Positions 15,748 to 24,008 of a stretch of DNA of 31,977 nucleotides are shown in pieces (within the stretch, counting starts at the first letter, position 1; each line of letters starts with the position of its first letter). Both the position numbers and the translations under genes were made by a program. The stretch spans positions 1 to 31,977 of the forward strand of contig JBFKPQ010000010.1 in assembly GCA_041628225.1 (NCBI GenBank), given 5' to 3'. The DNA is from JBFKPQ01 sp041628225. GTDB lineage: Bacteria > Actinomycetota > Acidimicrobiia > Spongiisociales > JAENVV01. Under the pieces are notes generated by a model. That model was given only the letters and a program-made list of their open reading frames with translations. It made no database searches and was not told the DNA's origin.

Positions 15748-16398
15748 GTGGTCGTCTATCTCGTCCGGCACGGCGAAGCCGTCGGCAACACCGAACACCG
15801 CTTCCTTGGCCAGGAAGACGTACCTCTGTCGGACACCGGCCGGCATCAGGGAGAACGGCTGGCTCGGCGGATGGCGGGGTTCGGCCTCACACATGTCGTC
15901 ACGAGTGACCTCCGGCGGGCTGCGGACACGGCCGCCCCCCTGCTGACGCTGACCGGCCTGTCGGCGATCGCCGACTCGCGCTGGCGCGAGATCGCCAACG
16001 GCCAATGGTCGGGCCTCCTCCCCGGCGAGATCGCAGACGGCTGGCCCGAACTCTGGGCTCGATACCGAGGGGGCGAGGACGTTCCTCGCCCAGACGGGGA
16101 ACGCTGGGCCGACGTCTCCGAGCGTGTCCACCAGGCCCTCGGCGAACTCGTCGGCGAGCCCTCCACGTCGAGCGTGGCGGTCTTCACCCACGGGGGTCCC
16201 GTCGGCCTCGTCGTACAGCAGGCCCTCGGCTTGCGAACCGGCGGCAGCGTCTTTGCGGGTCCCGTCGCCCCGGTAGCCAATGCCTCCATCACCACGCTGC
16301 GATCGACGGCGACCGGGCTCGTACTCGACGGATACAACGATGTCGGCCACCTCGACGGTCCGGCCCGCCTGGCACCCGGCCATCCCGTGGCCCCCTGA
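15748..16398 (+). CDS. Histidine phosphatase (phosphoglycerate-mutase-like)
   Basis: 216 residues from a GTG one base after the GGT-family stop. The nucleophile motif LVRHGEAVGN (H8) and the distal catalytic histidine in VFTHGGPVGLVV are both present, with SDLRRAADTAAPL and WREIANGQWSG as expected for the cofactor-independent-of-name 'GpmB/CobC-like' branch. These enzymes hydrolyse small phosphate esters; the true substrate cannot be inferred. No Shine-Dalgarno is seen, so translation probably depends on coupling to the upstream gene. It is the last gene of the 12480-16398 run and is followed by a hairpin. Confidence 0.9.
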   Translation: MVVYLVRHGEAVGNTEHRFLGQEDVPLSDTGRHQGERLARRMAGFGLTHVVTSDLRRAADTAAPLLTLTGLSAIADSRWREIANGQWSGLLPGEIADGWPELWARYRGGEDVPRPDGERWADVSERVHQALGELVGEPSTSSVAVFTHGGPVGLVVQQALGLRTGGSVFAGPVAPVANASITTLRSTATGLVLDGYNDVGHLDGPARLAPGHPVAP

Positions 16399-16413
16399 TA
16401 CCAACATTTTCCA

Positions 16414-16438
16414 GGTTTCGGCTTGCTCGGCCGAAACC
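16414..16438. terminator. Hairpin downstream of the histidine phosphatase gene
   Basis: GGTTTCGGC (16414-16422) pairs with GCCGAAACC (16430-16438) across a seven-base loop TTGCTCG. It lies 16 bases after the stop. There is no T-run. The loop also supplies the TTGCTC of a candidate promoter, so terminator and promoter may overlap. Confidence 0.55.
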
Positions 16439-16451
16439 GGTTGCCTAGTGT
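16423..16451 (+). promoter_or_regulatory. Candidate promoter for the secreted lysozyme-like gene
   Basis: TTGCTC (16423-16428) and TAGTGT (16446-16451) are separated by 17 bases, giving an mRNA leader of about 65 bases before ATG 16522. The -35 lies in the hairpin loop. The match to the -35 consensus is moderate. Confidence 0.45.
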
Positions 16452-16521
16452 TCTCCTTGTCTCTCGACCTGCTCGCTGGCATGTCGGGAGATATTGCCGA
16501 GGGCGGAGCTTGACGAGTCAC

Positions 16522-17316
16522 ATGAGACTCATTCGAATGGGCGCTTTCTTCGCGTGGTTTGCGATGGCATCACTGGCCGTAGCGGGTTTCGCGGCGTTCA
16601 CACCAGAGACGACACCGGTCACGACCGCGACCACCGAGACCACGGTGGCGGCTGCGCAGACCGCACCGCAGGCCGAATCCGACATCGGAACGTTGGCGGG
16701 CCGGGTGGCGGCGATGAACTTCGCCACGTCGAACATCTACGCCACGGGCGAGTCCGCTCCGAATGTCCAGGCGCTGATCGAGTCCCAGGTGGCAGAGGTC
16801 GCCTCGACCACCGCCTCGACGACACCTCCGACGACCGTACCGCCGCCTCCGACGACCGCCCCGGAACAGACGCCGCCGACCACCGCGCCGCCACAGACCA
16901 CCACGACCACCGCTCCCCCGACCACGACCACCGTTCCGGAGACCACGACCACCACCGTGGGAACGACCGTCACCTATCCCGCCCCGTCCGGCGCCGATCA
17001 GGACGCCTTCGACGCGCTGGTCGTCGGACCCTGGGCCGGACTCGTCGAAGCGCACTTCGCCCCGTCGGACGCCGCTCGCGCCCTGCAGGTCATCTGGTGC
17101 GAGAGCCGCGGCGACGCTTCGGCCACGAACGGAAGTTCAGGCGCAGCCGGCTTGTTCCAGCACCTGCCGCGCTTCTGGGAGGAGCGTTCGACCGCCGCCG
17201 GCATACCCGGCGCGAACATCTACGAGCCCACCGCCAACGCCACGGTGGCCGCATGGCTCGTGTACCAGGGCGGGGGTTGGAAGCACTGGTACCCGTCGGC
17301 CCACTGCTGGGGCTGA
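16522..17316 (+). CDS. Secreted lysozyme/transglycosylase-like cell-wall protein
   Basis: 264 residues: a signal peptide or signal anchor (MRLIRMGAFFAWFAMASLAV...), a short region to about 92, a Thr/Pro-rich low-complexity linker (about 93-152) and a C-terminal lysozyme-like domain. The domain shows the catalytic-Glu context ALQVIWCESRGDASATNGSSGAAGLFQHLPRFW, an SLT/Rpf-like pattern with E in CESRGD, followed by NATVAAWLVYQGGGWKHWY. It probably cleaves peptidoglycan glycan strands outside the membrane. Two cysteines (in WCES and AHCWG) may form a disulfide. The frame is open upstream, but the ATG at 16522 gives the proper signal sequence. The next gene follows five bases later. Confidence 0.87.
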   Translation: MRLIRMGAFFAWFAMASLAVAGFAAFTPETTPVTTATTETTVAAAQTAPQAESDIGTLAGRVAAMNFATSNIYATGESAPNVQALIESQVAEVASTTASTTPPTTVPPPPTTAPEQTPPTTAPPQTTTTTAPPTTTTVPETTTTTVGTTVTYPAPSGADQDAFDALVVGPWAGLVEAHFAPSDAARALQVIWCESRGDASATNGSSGAAGLFQHLPRFWEERSTAAGIPGANIYEPTANATVAAWLVYQGGGWKHWYPSAHCWG

Positions 17317-17321
17317 GACCG

Positions 17322-17687
17322 ATGAGGCTCGGACGTACCGCGCGAATCCTCGGGCTGCTCGGCGGTATCGGAGCGGTCGTGTGGGCGATGCGCGACCGGT
17401 TCGTGTCGATGCCCCTCCCACGCCAATCCGAACCCCCGGTGTTCCGGGCGACCTCGCCGAGCCCGGCACCCGCCGAGCACGCCACCGACACGGAAGCTCC
17501 TGCGGCGATCGACGACCTCACCGAGATCAGCGGCATCGGACCGGTCTTCGCCGGCCGGTTGCGTGTGGCCGGAATCATGACGTTCGCCCAGCTCGCCGAA
17601 GCCGGCGCCGCTCGAGCTGCAGAGGTTGCTCAGGTCCCGGAGACGCGGGCCGAGCCGTGGATTGCCGAGGCTCGGACTCGAGCCTGA
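17322..17687 (+). CDS. Membrane-anchored helix-hairpin-helix protein
   Basis: 121 residues from the ATG at 17322. The N-terminus has one hydrophobic segment (about 9-22, ILGLLGGIGAVVWAM), a Pro/Ala-rich spacer, then a helix-hairpin-helix module DLTEISGIGPVFAGRLRVAGIMTFAQLAEAGAARAAEVA. This is the 'I.GIG...A..L...GI.T..QLA' form common in small actinobacterial proteins and ribosomal-protein or RecA-like tails. HhH modules usually bind DNA backbone or mediate protein contacts. With a membrane anchor facing the cytoplasm it might tether DNA or another protein. It is in a tight operon with the secreted lysozyme-like gene, which is a curious pairing. Confidence 0.75.
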   Translation: MRLGRTARILGLLGGIGAVVWAMRDRFVSMPLPRQSEPPVFRATSPSPAPAEHATDTEAPAAIDDLTEISGIGPVFAGRLRVAGIMTFAQLAEAGAARAAEVAQVPETRAEPWIAEARTRA

Positions 17688-17691
17688 GCCG

Positions 17692-19086
17692 TCAGATCCG
17701 CAGCGTCGATACCGACTCCCACTCCTTGATCAGGATCCGGCCGAGCCCGGCGTAGAGCACGAAGGCGGCGGTCATGCCCATGAGCGTCGCCGGCGCGCCG
17801 TTGTCGTCGGCCCAGTTTCCGGCTCCTGGCAGAAGATCACGCACGACGTCGACGACGGCGGGCGGGCCGATCGGATCGATCCACTGCTGCACCGCCACGC
17901 CGAGCACGAACGCGACCAGCCCGAGCAGGTTGACACCGCGATAGAAGCCGCGTCGCTGATACAGGCCATCGGCGAGGTAGCGGCGACGGCGCACGACATA
18001 AAAGTCGGCCAGGACCACCGAGAACATCACCGCGATGATGCCTGCGAACAGGCGGCCGACGTCGAAGAGCGTCCCCTCGTCGAGGAGATACGCGCCGGCT
18101 CCGGCTCCCGCCAGAACGACGATCATGAGCAGGACGGGCGCACGGCGCAAGAAGAGTCCTCCGAGGCTGGTCGATGCGCCGTAGACGAAGCCGAACGGCT
18201 GGTCGGTCTCTCCGGCCAGGAGCCACAGACCCGCAGCCAGCAACGTCACGAAACCGGCCCCTTCGAGCAACACCGCGGTGAGCCCGTCTTCGGTGGGCGC
18301 CACACTCGTCACGATGCCGACGAAGCTCCCGGACAGCAGCAGGGCGCCGGTACCGACGCCGAAACCGAACCCGGCACCGCCGAGCGCGATGGTGGTGTCT
18401 TTCGTGAATCGGGCGGTATCGGCCGCCAGGGGCAGCCAGACCATCATCAGCAACACGACCGCGTCGACGCCGAGCCAAAACTTCCCTTGCACGGGCACCC
18501 GCTCGCTCAGGGCGGCGCCGCCGGTGATGTCCGACACCTTCCACAAGATTCCGGCGAGCACGGCCAAAGCAACCCAGATGGCGAAGCGGCGGATCCAGAT
18601 ACCGGCCACTCTCGCCAGCCCGGCGAACAACAGGACGCCCACGACCACCGCCACGATCGCAGTCGTGATGAGATCGTCGAGGGGGACCTCGAACTCGTTC
18701 AGAAGACGTCCCAAGAGCCGGGCACCAAGCTGGATCTCGAACGCCGCCCACGCCAAATAGAGAGCACTGACGAGAACGGCCATGAGCCATGACCCCGCCA
18801 CACCGTACGACGGCTGGAGCATGAGCACCCCCGGCACGCCGACATCCGAGCCGATCACCGCCACCGCCGCCAGGATCACCGCCCCCGCCACGACGCCGAG
18901 CGGGATGATGAACGCCAACTGCCCAAACGAGAGACCGAAGCCGCCGGCACCCTCGGTGCCGAGCCTCACCCCGAGCAGCAAGGCTGGGAAGCCGAGCGAA
19001 AAGGACGCCCAGAGCGCCACGAACCGGCTCGAATCGAAGAACCGCTCGCGGTCGGAGACGGGGGAAAGCTCGAGAGGGCGTTGCAC
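17692..19086 (-). CDS. NCS1-family nucleobase/cation symporter-like permease
   Basis: 464 residues with about 12 hydrophobic helices. The N-terminal segment SLGFPALLLGVRLG and the region SYGVAGSWLMAVLVSALYLAWAAFEIQLGARLL resemble the NCS1/CodB-CytX group that imports purines, pyrimidines, hydroxymethylpyrimidine or allantoin with a cation. DFYVVRRRRYLADGLYQRRGFYRGVNLLGLVAF near the C-terminus is also typical of NCS1. The substrate is not determinable; no salvage genes adjoin it. The GTG at 19086 is chosen because TAGACT ends seven bases upstream and the longer frame overlaps rlmN antisense. Only five bases separate its stop from the convergent HhH gene. Confidence 0.85.
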   Translation of the reverse strand: MQRPLELSPVSDRERFFDSSRFVALWASFSLGFPALLLGVRLGTEGAGGFGLSFGQLAFIIPLGVVAGAVILAAVAVIGSDVGVPGVLMLQPSYGVAGSWLMAVLVSALYLAWAAFEIQLGARLLGRLLNEFEVPLDDLITTAIVAVVVGVLLFAGLARVAGIWIRRFAIWVALAVLAGILWKVSDITGGAALSERVPVQGKFWLGVDAVVLLMMVWLPLAADTARFTKDTTIALGGAGFGFGVGTGALLLSGSFVGIVTSVAPTEDGLTAVLLEGAGFVTLLAAGLWLLAGETDQPFGFVYGASTSLGGLFLRRAPVLLMIVVLAGAGAGAYLLDEGTLFDVGRLFAGIIAVMFSVVLADFYVVRRRRYLADGLYQRRGFYRGVNLLGLVAFVLGVAVQQWIDPIGPPAVVDVVRDLLPGAGNWADDNGAPATLMGMTAAFVLYAGLGRILIKEWESVSTLRI

Positions 19087-19093
19087 CTCGGCG

Positions 19094-19139
19094 AGTCTAG
19101 GGACTGTTCGGCTGTGAGAATCGCCCAGATGCCTACGAT
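19094..19139. promoter_or_regulatory. Divergent leaderless promoters (permease / rlmN)
   Basis: Minus strand: TAGACT (19099 to 19094), seven bases before GTG 19086. Plus strand: TACGAT (19134-19139), seven bases before GTG 19147. Neither gene has a Shine-Dalgarno. The two start codons are only 60 bp apart, so the -35 regions interleave. Confidence 0.55.
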
Positions 19140-19146
19140 TGCATCG

Positions 19147-20238
19147 GTGTTGTACCTGACCGATCCCGATGACCTGGCGGACGTGCTGGAAGACCAGCCC
19201 TCCTATCGAGCCGACCAGATGCAGGCGTGGCTCTACGACACGCCGGTACTCACCACGGACGCCATGACGAACCTCCCCGCACCGCTGCGATCCGAGCTGT
19301 CGAGCGAGCTCTGGCCGTTCCGGGTCGAGACCGAACAGACCGCAGACGGCGGCGCCACGGTCAAGTGGCTGTTTCGGACTCCGGACGGCATGGCGATCGA
19401 GTCGGTCCTCATGGGGTATGCCGGCCGGATGACATTGTGCATCTCCAGCCAGGCCGGCTGCGCCCTGGCCTGCTCGTTCTGCGCCACCGGGCAGTTCGGG
19501 TTCGACCGGCACCTCGAAGCAGGTGAGATCTATGCCCAGGTGGCCTACGCCCGCGCCTACGTCCGCTCGTCACCGCTTCCGATCGGGCCCGATCGCGTCA
19601 CGAACATCGTCTACATGGGCATGGGTGAGCCGCTCGCCAACTACGAACGGGTGCGGGAGTCGCTTCGGCGCATCATCGACGTCGGCGGGATGGGAGCCCG
19701 CTCCGTCACCGTCTCGACGGTCGGGATGGTGCCGGGGATGCGCCGGCTCGCCGAGGAGCCTTGGCAGGTCAGGCTCGCCGTCAGCTTCCACGCCGCCGAC
19801 GACGAACTGCGATCTCAGCTCGTTCCTCTCAACCGTCGCTATCCGCTCGCCGAGGTCGAAGCGGCGGCGCGCGCCTACTTCGAGACGAAGGGCAGGCGGG
19901 TGTCCATCGAATGGACGCTCATCGACGAGGTCAACGACACCATCGATCAGGCCAGGAAGCTGGCGCCTATCGCCGACCGGTTGCAGGCTCACGTGAACGT
20001 CATCGCCCTCAACCCCACACCTTTGAGTCTGCAACGGCCATCCCGGCCGGAGCGCATCGAACGGTTCATGGCAGAGTTGCATCGGCTCGGCGTGAACTGC
20101 ACCCTTCGCGACACGCGGGGGCAGGACATCGACGCGGCCTGTGGCCAACTGCGGGCGAGATCCGAGCCGGTCGAGATCGCCGGCTCGAAAGCCTCAAGAC
20201 CGATTGCCGACGGCCCGATGCAACCTGGCGAAGGTTGA
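19147..20238 (+). CDS. rlmN: Dual-specificity 23S rRNA A2503 / tRNA A37 C2-methyltransferase
   Basis: 363 residues from GTG 19147. RlmN is a radical-SAM enzyme that methylates C2 of adenine in 23S rRNA and some tRNAs. The [4Fe-4S] motif CALACSFC supplies C105, C109 and C112, and NIVYMGMGEPLANYERV is the family signature. The conserved C-terminal cysteine C332 in RDTRGQDIDAACGQL is the one that takes part in catalysis. The start is debatable: an ATG at 19129 and longer frames exist. GTG 19147 gives the standard N-terminus (short lead into DLADVL...YRADQMQAWLY) and lies seven bases after TACGAT, so it is preferred. Confidence 0.96.
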   Translation: MLYLTDPDDLADVLEDQPSYRADQMQAWLYDTPVLTTDAMTNLPAPLRSELSSELWPFRVETEQTADGGATVKWLFRTPDGMAIESVLMGYAGRMTLCISSQAGCALACSFCATGQFGFDRHLEAGEIYAQVAYARAYVRSSPLPIGPDRVTNIVYMGMGEPLANYERVRESLRRIIDVGGMGARSVTVSTVGMVPGMRRLAEEPWQVRLAVSFHAADDELRSQLVPLNRRYPLAEVEAAARAYFETKGRRVSIEWTLIDEVNDTIDQARKLAPIADRLQAHVNVIALNPTPLSLQRPSRPERIERFMAELHRLGVNCTLRDTRGQDIDAACGQLRARSEPVEIAGSKASRPIADGPMQPGEG

Positions 20239-20264
20239 TCTGGCAGCAACCGACGCGGTACGAT
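20235..20264 (+). promoter_or_regulatory. Promoter of the LysM/M23 gene
   Basis: TTGATC (20235-20240), an 18-base spacer, then TACGAT (20259-20264). The -35 overlaps the rlmN stop codon. The predicted start site is about 35 bases before ATG 20306, leaving room for the AGAGGAAG Shine-Dalgarno. Confidence 0.6.
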
Positions 20265-20305
20265 TTCTGGGAAGCGGGCGGAGCTTCGACAGAGGAAGTG
20301 AACTC

Positions 20306-21256
20306 ATGCCCGCATCCAAGCGGCGTCGATTCGCCGTCGCCGGAGCCACGTTGACGCTCGCTCTTACCGCAGCCATGTCGGGCTACACCGTGGAGCGAGG
20401 CGACACGTTGAGCGGCATCGCCGCACAGCACGGCGTGACCACCGCAGACCTGGCGTCCGCCAACGGGATCACGAACCCCGACCGAATCTACGTCGGTCAG
20501 CACCTGACCATTCCCGGTTCCGGATCGACTTCGCCAACCGCGACCACCTACGTGGTCGAGTCGGGCGACACGCTCGCTTCCATCGCTCGGCGCCTGGGCA
20601 CCACCGTCGAGGCCATCGCTGCCGCCAACGGCATCACCAACCCGAACCTCGTGTATGTCGGCACCCAACTCACCATCTCCGACGCTCCTATCACCCCCTC
20701 CACGGCGCCGGGCTCGGGCGGTTCCGGCACCCACACCGTGACCGCGGGAGAGACCCTCTCCGGCATCGCGGCGCGCTACGGGACGACCGCCGCCCAGCTC
20801 GCCTCGGCGAACGGTCTGGGAGATCCGAACAAGATCCGCAGCGGTCAGGTACTGGAGGTACCGGGCAGCCGCGGGTTCGTATGTCCGGTACCGGGCGGCG
20901 ACTTCTTCAACGACTGGGGCTTTCCCCGATCCGGCGGGAGGTATCACGTCGGGACCGACCTGTTCGCGCCACGCGGTACTCCCGTGCTGGCACCGGTCAG
21001 CGGGTACGTCCACCAGATCGTGGGGACGATCGGCGGCATCCAGTTCCGCCTCGAAGGGAACGACGGCCACCGGTACATCGGGACCCACATGGACAGCTTC
21101 GGCAAAGGCGGTGAGGTCCGAGCGGGTGAGGTGATCGGCTACGTCGGCGATTCGGGCAATGCGCGCGGATCGCGACCGCACCTGCATTTCGAGATCATCC
21201 TGGATCGAGCCACCAACACGAACCCGTATCCGTACCTCCAAGAGGCCTGCCGCTAG
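20306..21256 (+). CDS. Secreted LysM-repeat M23 metallopeptidase
   Basis: 316 residues: a basic start and hydrophobic signal (about 8-25), three LysM repeats (about 26-70, 81-125 and 143-186, each with YTVERGDTLSGIA-like openings and NGI..P..I..GQ-L.IP endings) and an M23/LytM peptidase domain (about 192-312). Zinc ligands are visible: H214 and D218 in HVGTDLFAP, and H294 in HLHFE, with H292 the usual catalytic His. It should bind peptidoglycan and cut peptide cross-links, or act as a regulator of such cutting, during growth and division. AGAGGAAG lies upstream of the ATG. The stop shares CTAG with the convergent DUF885 gene. Confidence 0.93.
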   Translation: MPASKRRRFAVAGATLTLALTAAMSGYTVERGDTLSGIAAQHGVTTADLASANGITNPDRIYVGQHLTIPGSGSTSPTATTYVVESGDTLASIARRLGTTVEAIAAANGITNPNLVYVGTQLTISDAPITPSTAPGSGGSGTHTVTAGETLSGIAARYGTTAAQLASANGLGDPNKIRSGQVLEVPGSRGFVCPVPGGDFFNDWGFPRSGGRYHVGTDLFAPRGTPVLAPVSGYVHQIVGTIGGIQFRLEGNDGHRYIGTHMDSFGKGGEVRAGEVIGYVGDSGNARGSRPHLHFEIILDRATNTNPYPYLQEACR

Positions 21257-22902
21257 TCGAGCACGAGGTCTTCGAGCAGGTCGAGACCGACGGGACCGAA
21301 ACCGAGCACGCGGGCATGGAACGCCTTGAGATCACCGCGTCCCTCGGCGCGCCACCGGTCGCGGAGGTCGAGGATGACCCGTTCTCCGGCCTTGTACGAA
21401 ATGGCTTGCCCGGGCCAGCCGAGATACCGCGTCACTTCGGACTCGGCGTAGTCGCGATCGAGTCCAGCAAAGCGAACGAGGAGCTCGACCGCGCGATCGA
21501 ACGTCCACGGCCCCTCCTCGATCACGACGCCGGCGGGAACCGGCAGCCCCACGTGGAGTCCGATGTCGATGACCACCCGGCACGCCCGCAACATCTGGCC
21601 CGCCAGATAACCCATCTCGTATTCGGGCAGTTCGAGGTATCCCAACTCGTCCATCAGCGTCTCGGCATACAGCGCCCAGCCTTCGCCGTAGCCCGACTGC
21701 CAGAACAGCATCCGGTGAAAGCGTGAGAGCTGATCAGCGAGGCCGACCTGCATCCCCACTTGGAGGTGGTGCCCGGGAAATCCTTCGTGATACGCCGTGG
21801 AGACCTCGTCGAACAAGGCGATGCGATCGGCGTCTCCAAACGCGTACCAAACGGTCCCGCGCCGCCCAAAGTCCTCGCTCGGACCCGTGTAGTAGGCGCC
21901 GAGCGCACCCCCGGGAGGAGCCATCTTGACGTCGATGGCGCGGATCTCGGCCGGGATGTCGAAATGGACGCCTTCGAGTTCGGCCAGGGCGGTCGCTTGA
22001 CGCTGCTGCATGAGCTCGATGAACACATCGGGGGGCACCGCCGGTTCGGACTGGAGCTGCTCGAGCACCTGCTCGAACCGCGAGTCCGGATCGACCCGTT
22101 CGGCGACTTCGCGCATGCGCGTCCAGAGGCGAGCTACCTCGGCCCAACCCCACTCGTAGGTTTCCTCGGGGTCGATGGTGCTCCCGAGGAACTGGCGCAC
22201 GGAGTGCTGATACCGGTCCCGGCCCACACCATCGATGTCGGGAGCATCCGACACCCGGTCGAGCAGGTATCGCTCCAGGCCGGCAAACGCGGCGCGAGCT
22301 GCCGCGGCCGCCTCCGCGACGCGACCCACCCGCGCCGCGTCGTGATCCGGACGGGCGGTGTAGGCGTCCACGACCGTTGCAAACCAGCTCTCGGCCGACG
22401 CAGCCTGTTGCGCCTGCTCGGCCCCGGCGCGCAGCTGACGGGCCGGCACCAGCAGGTTCCGGCGGGCACCTTCGTCGAGGGCGGTGCGATAGCCGACCAT
22501 CGCCTCCGGGAGACGCTCGAGCCGCGCAATGATGTCATCCCAGTCGCCCTCCGACTCGGTGGGCATGAGGTCGAACGTCTCTCGATAGTCCTGGATGGGC
22601 GACGCGATGTTGTTCACGTCGCGGAAGCGGTCTCCGGCGTCGATCGACGCGATGTGGATGTCGATGTAGTCGAGCAGAACCCGCCGAGCCAGATCATCCC
22701 AGAGATCGGCGGGCGGAGGCAGGGCCTCCACGGCGCGCGCCGCCTCGGCGAGCCGAGCGCGCACCGCGGCGAGGCCGGCCGGGCTCAGGTCCGCCCACCG
22801 GTCGTCGTGTCCCCGGACCCCCATGGTGGTCGCCATCTCGGGTTGCAACGCGCAGAGGTCGTCGACGATCCGGTCACTGATGGTGTAGATGGAGTCGGAC
22901 AC
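21253..22902 (-). CDS. DUF885-family protein (putative metallo-carboxypeptidase)
   Basis: 549 residues without a signal peptide. Diagnostic DUF885 segments are AYHEGFPGHHLQVGMQ (HExxxxHH-like metal site), SGYGEGWALYAETLMDELG and YLGWPGQAISYKAGERVI. The family is predicted to be metallopeptidases related to M32-like folds; biochemical proof in this clade is lacking as far as I know. The start is GTG 22902: TAGCGT ends exactly six bases upstream (22914 to 22909 on the minus strand), giving a leaderless mRNA. It is monocistronic and convergent with the M23 gene, sharing a four-base CTAG stop overlap. Confidence 0.9.
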   Translation of the reverse strand: MSDSIYTISDRIVDDLCALQPEMATTMGVRGHDDRWADLSPAGLAAVRARLAEAARAVEALPPPADLWDDLARRVLLDYIDIHIASIDAGDRFRDVNNIASPIQDYRETFDLMPTESEGDWDDIIARLERLPEAMVGYRTALDEGARRNLLVPARQLRAGAEQAQQAASAESWFATVVDAYTARPDHDAARVGRVAEAAAAARAAFAGLERYLLDRVSDAPDIDGVGRDRYQHSVRQFLGSTIDPEETYEWGWAEVARLWTRMREVAERVDPDSRFEQVLEQLQSEPAVPPDVFIELMQQRQATALAELEGVHFDIPAEIRAIDVKMAPPGGALGAYYTGPSEDFGRRGTVWYAFGDADRIALFDEVSTAYHEGFPGHHLQVGMQVGLADQLSRFHRMLFWQSGYGEGWALYAETLMDELGYLELPEYEMGYLAGQMLRACRVVIDIGLHVGLPVPAGVVIEEGPWTFDRAVELLVRFAGLDRDYAESEVTRYLGWPGQAISYKAGERVILDLRDRWRAEGRGDLKAFHARVLGFGPVGLDLLEDLVLD

Positions 22903-22908
22903 GCCGAC

Positions 22909-22949
22909 ACGCTAGCGCCGGCGCCTGCGCCATCGGTCCGCAGTAAGGT
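22909..22949. promoter_or_regulatory. Divergent leaderless promoters (DUF885 / APH kinase)
   Basis: Minus-strand -10 TAGCGT (22914 to 22909), six bases from GTG 22902. Plus-strand -10 TAAGGT (22944-22949), six bases from ATG 22956. Start codons are 53 bp apart and neither has a Shine-Dalgarno. Confidence 0.55.
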
Positions 22950-22955
22950 CGCGCC

Positions 22956-24008
22956 ATGGCCGCCACCGATGTCATCGAAGTCCGACCAGACGAACGCTTC
23001 GATGAAGCAGCGCTCCACGGCTATCTACGCGACCGCCTCGACCACGCCGACGGTCGGCTGCGGGTTCGGCAGTTCGGAGGCGGGCACGCCAACCTCACCT
23101 ACCTGCTGACCTTCGACGACAGACACGATTACGTGCTGCGCCGGCCGCCCTTGGGTCCGGTTGCCCCGGGTGCGCATGATATGCGACGCGAACACTCGGT
23201 GCTGTCGCGCTTGTGGCGCACCTTCGACAAGGCCCCCCGCTCGTATCTCTACTGCGACGACCCGGCCGTTGTCGGGGCGCCGTTCTTCGTGATGGAACGG
23301 CGCGACGGCATCGTGGTCCGCTCAGTCGTTCCGGACGTGTTCGGAGGCGGGGCGGATCCCGTGGCGAACCGGAAGCTGTCGGAGGTCGTCATCGAGACCC
23401 TCGCCGAGTTCCACGCCGTCGATCCGGCCGAAGCCGGACTCGCCGACCTCGGGCGTCCCGCCGGTTTCCTGGAACGACAGGTCGACGGCTGGACGAAACG
23501 CTGGCACGGCGCCAAGGAAACCGACGATCCCGCCGCCGACGAGCTGATCTCGTGGTTGCATCGACATCTCCCGACCTCTCCCACCCCAACCCTCATCCAC
23601 AACGACTGGCGACTCGACAACATGGCGGTGGCTCCCGACGACCCCGGCGTGTGCGTGGCGGTCTACGACTGGGACATGTGCACGCAGGGCGATCCGCTCG
23701 CCGATCTCGGAACCGTGCTGTCGGTCTGGTACGACCCGGGAGAGGTTCCGGCCACCCTCAATCCGATGCCGACCTTCGCCGAGGGCTTCATGACCAGGTC
23801 GGATGCGATCGACCGGTATGCCGAACGGTCGGGCACCGACCCCTCGTCGATCGACTACTACCTGGTCTTCGGATCGTTCAAGATGGCCGTGATCCTCCAA
23901 CAGATCTACATCCGGTACGTCCGCGGACAGACGCAGGACGATCGGTTCGCCGCCATGGGAGAAGGCGCCCGCCATCTCCTCGCTCTCGCGCTGGCGCGGC
24001 GCGGCTGA
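22956..24008 (+). CDS. APH-fold phosphotransferase (ACAD10/11-like kinase)
   Basis: 350 residues of the aminoglycoside-phosphotransferase/choline-kinase fold. Visible features: an N-lobe glycine-rich stretch FGGGHANLTYLL, YVLRRPP..G with the following RREHSVL, the Brenner motif HNDWRLDN (H215, D217, N222) and a metal-binding YDWDM (D238) before TQGDPLADLG. Those last segments match the ACAD10/11 group, which phosphorylates 4-hydroxyacyl-CoA-type substrates, more than true drug kinases. An antibiotic-resistance role is therefore not indicated. The start is supported by a leaderless -10. It abuts the stop of the convergent surE gene. Confidence 0.9.
   Translation: MAATDVIEVRPDERFDEAALHGYLRDRLDHADGRLRVRQFGGGHANLTYLLTFDDRHDYVLRRPPLGPVAPGAHDMRREHSVLSRLWRTFDKAPRSYLYCDDPAVVGAPFFVMERRDGIVVRSVVPDVFGGGADPVANRKLSEVVIETLAEFHAVDPAEAGLADLGRPAGFLERQVDGWTKRWHGAKETDDPAADELISWLHRHLPTSPTPTLIHNDWRLDNMAVAPDDPGVCVAVYDWDMCTQGDPLADLGTVLSVWYDPGEVPATLNPMPTFAEGFMTRSDAIDRYAERSGTDPSSIDYYLVFGSFKMAVILQQIYIRYVRGQTQDDRFAAMGEGARHLLALALARRG

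Noticed and set aside
16452..16521. Possible c-di-AMP riboswitch before the secreted cell-wall gene
   Set aside because: Such riboswitches do precede cell-wall hydrolase genes in actinobacteria, but the leader of about 65 bases is too short and shows none of the expected helices.
16800..16975. Apparent tandem DNA repeat rich in ACC/ACG
   Set aside because: It is the coding sequence of the Thr/Pro-rich linker of the secreted lysozyme-like protein. The units are irregular and keep the reading frame.
22956..24008. Aminoglycoside resistance gene
   Set aside because: The fold is APH-like, but the HNDWRLDN and YDWDM..GDPLADLG motifs fit the ACAD10/11-type group. There is no resistance or mobile-element context.
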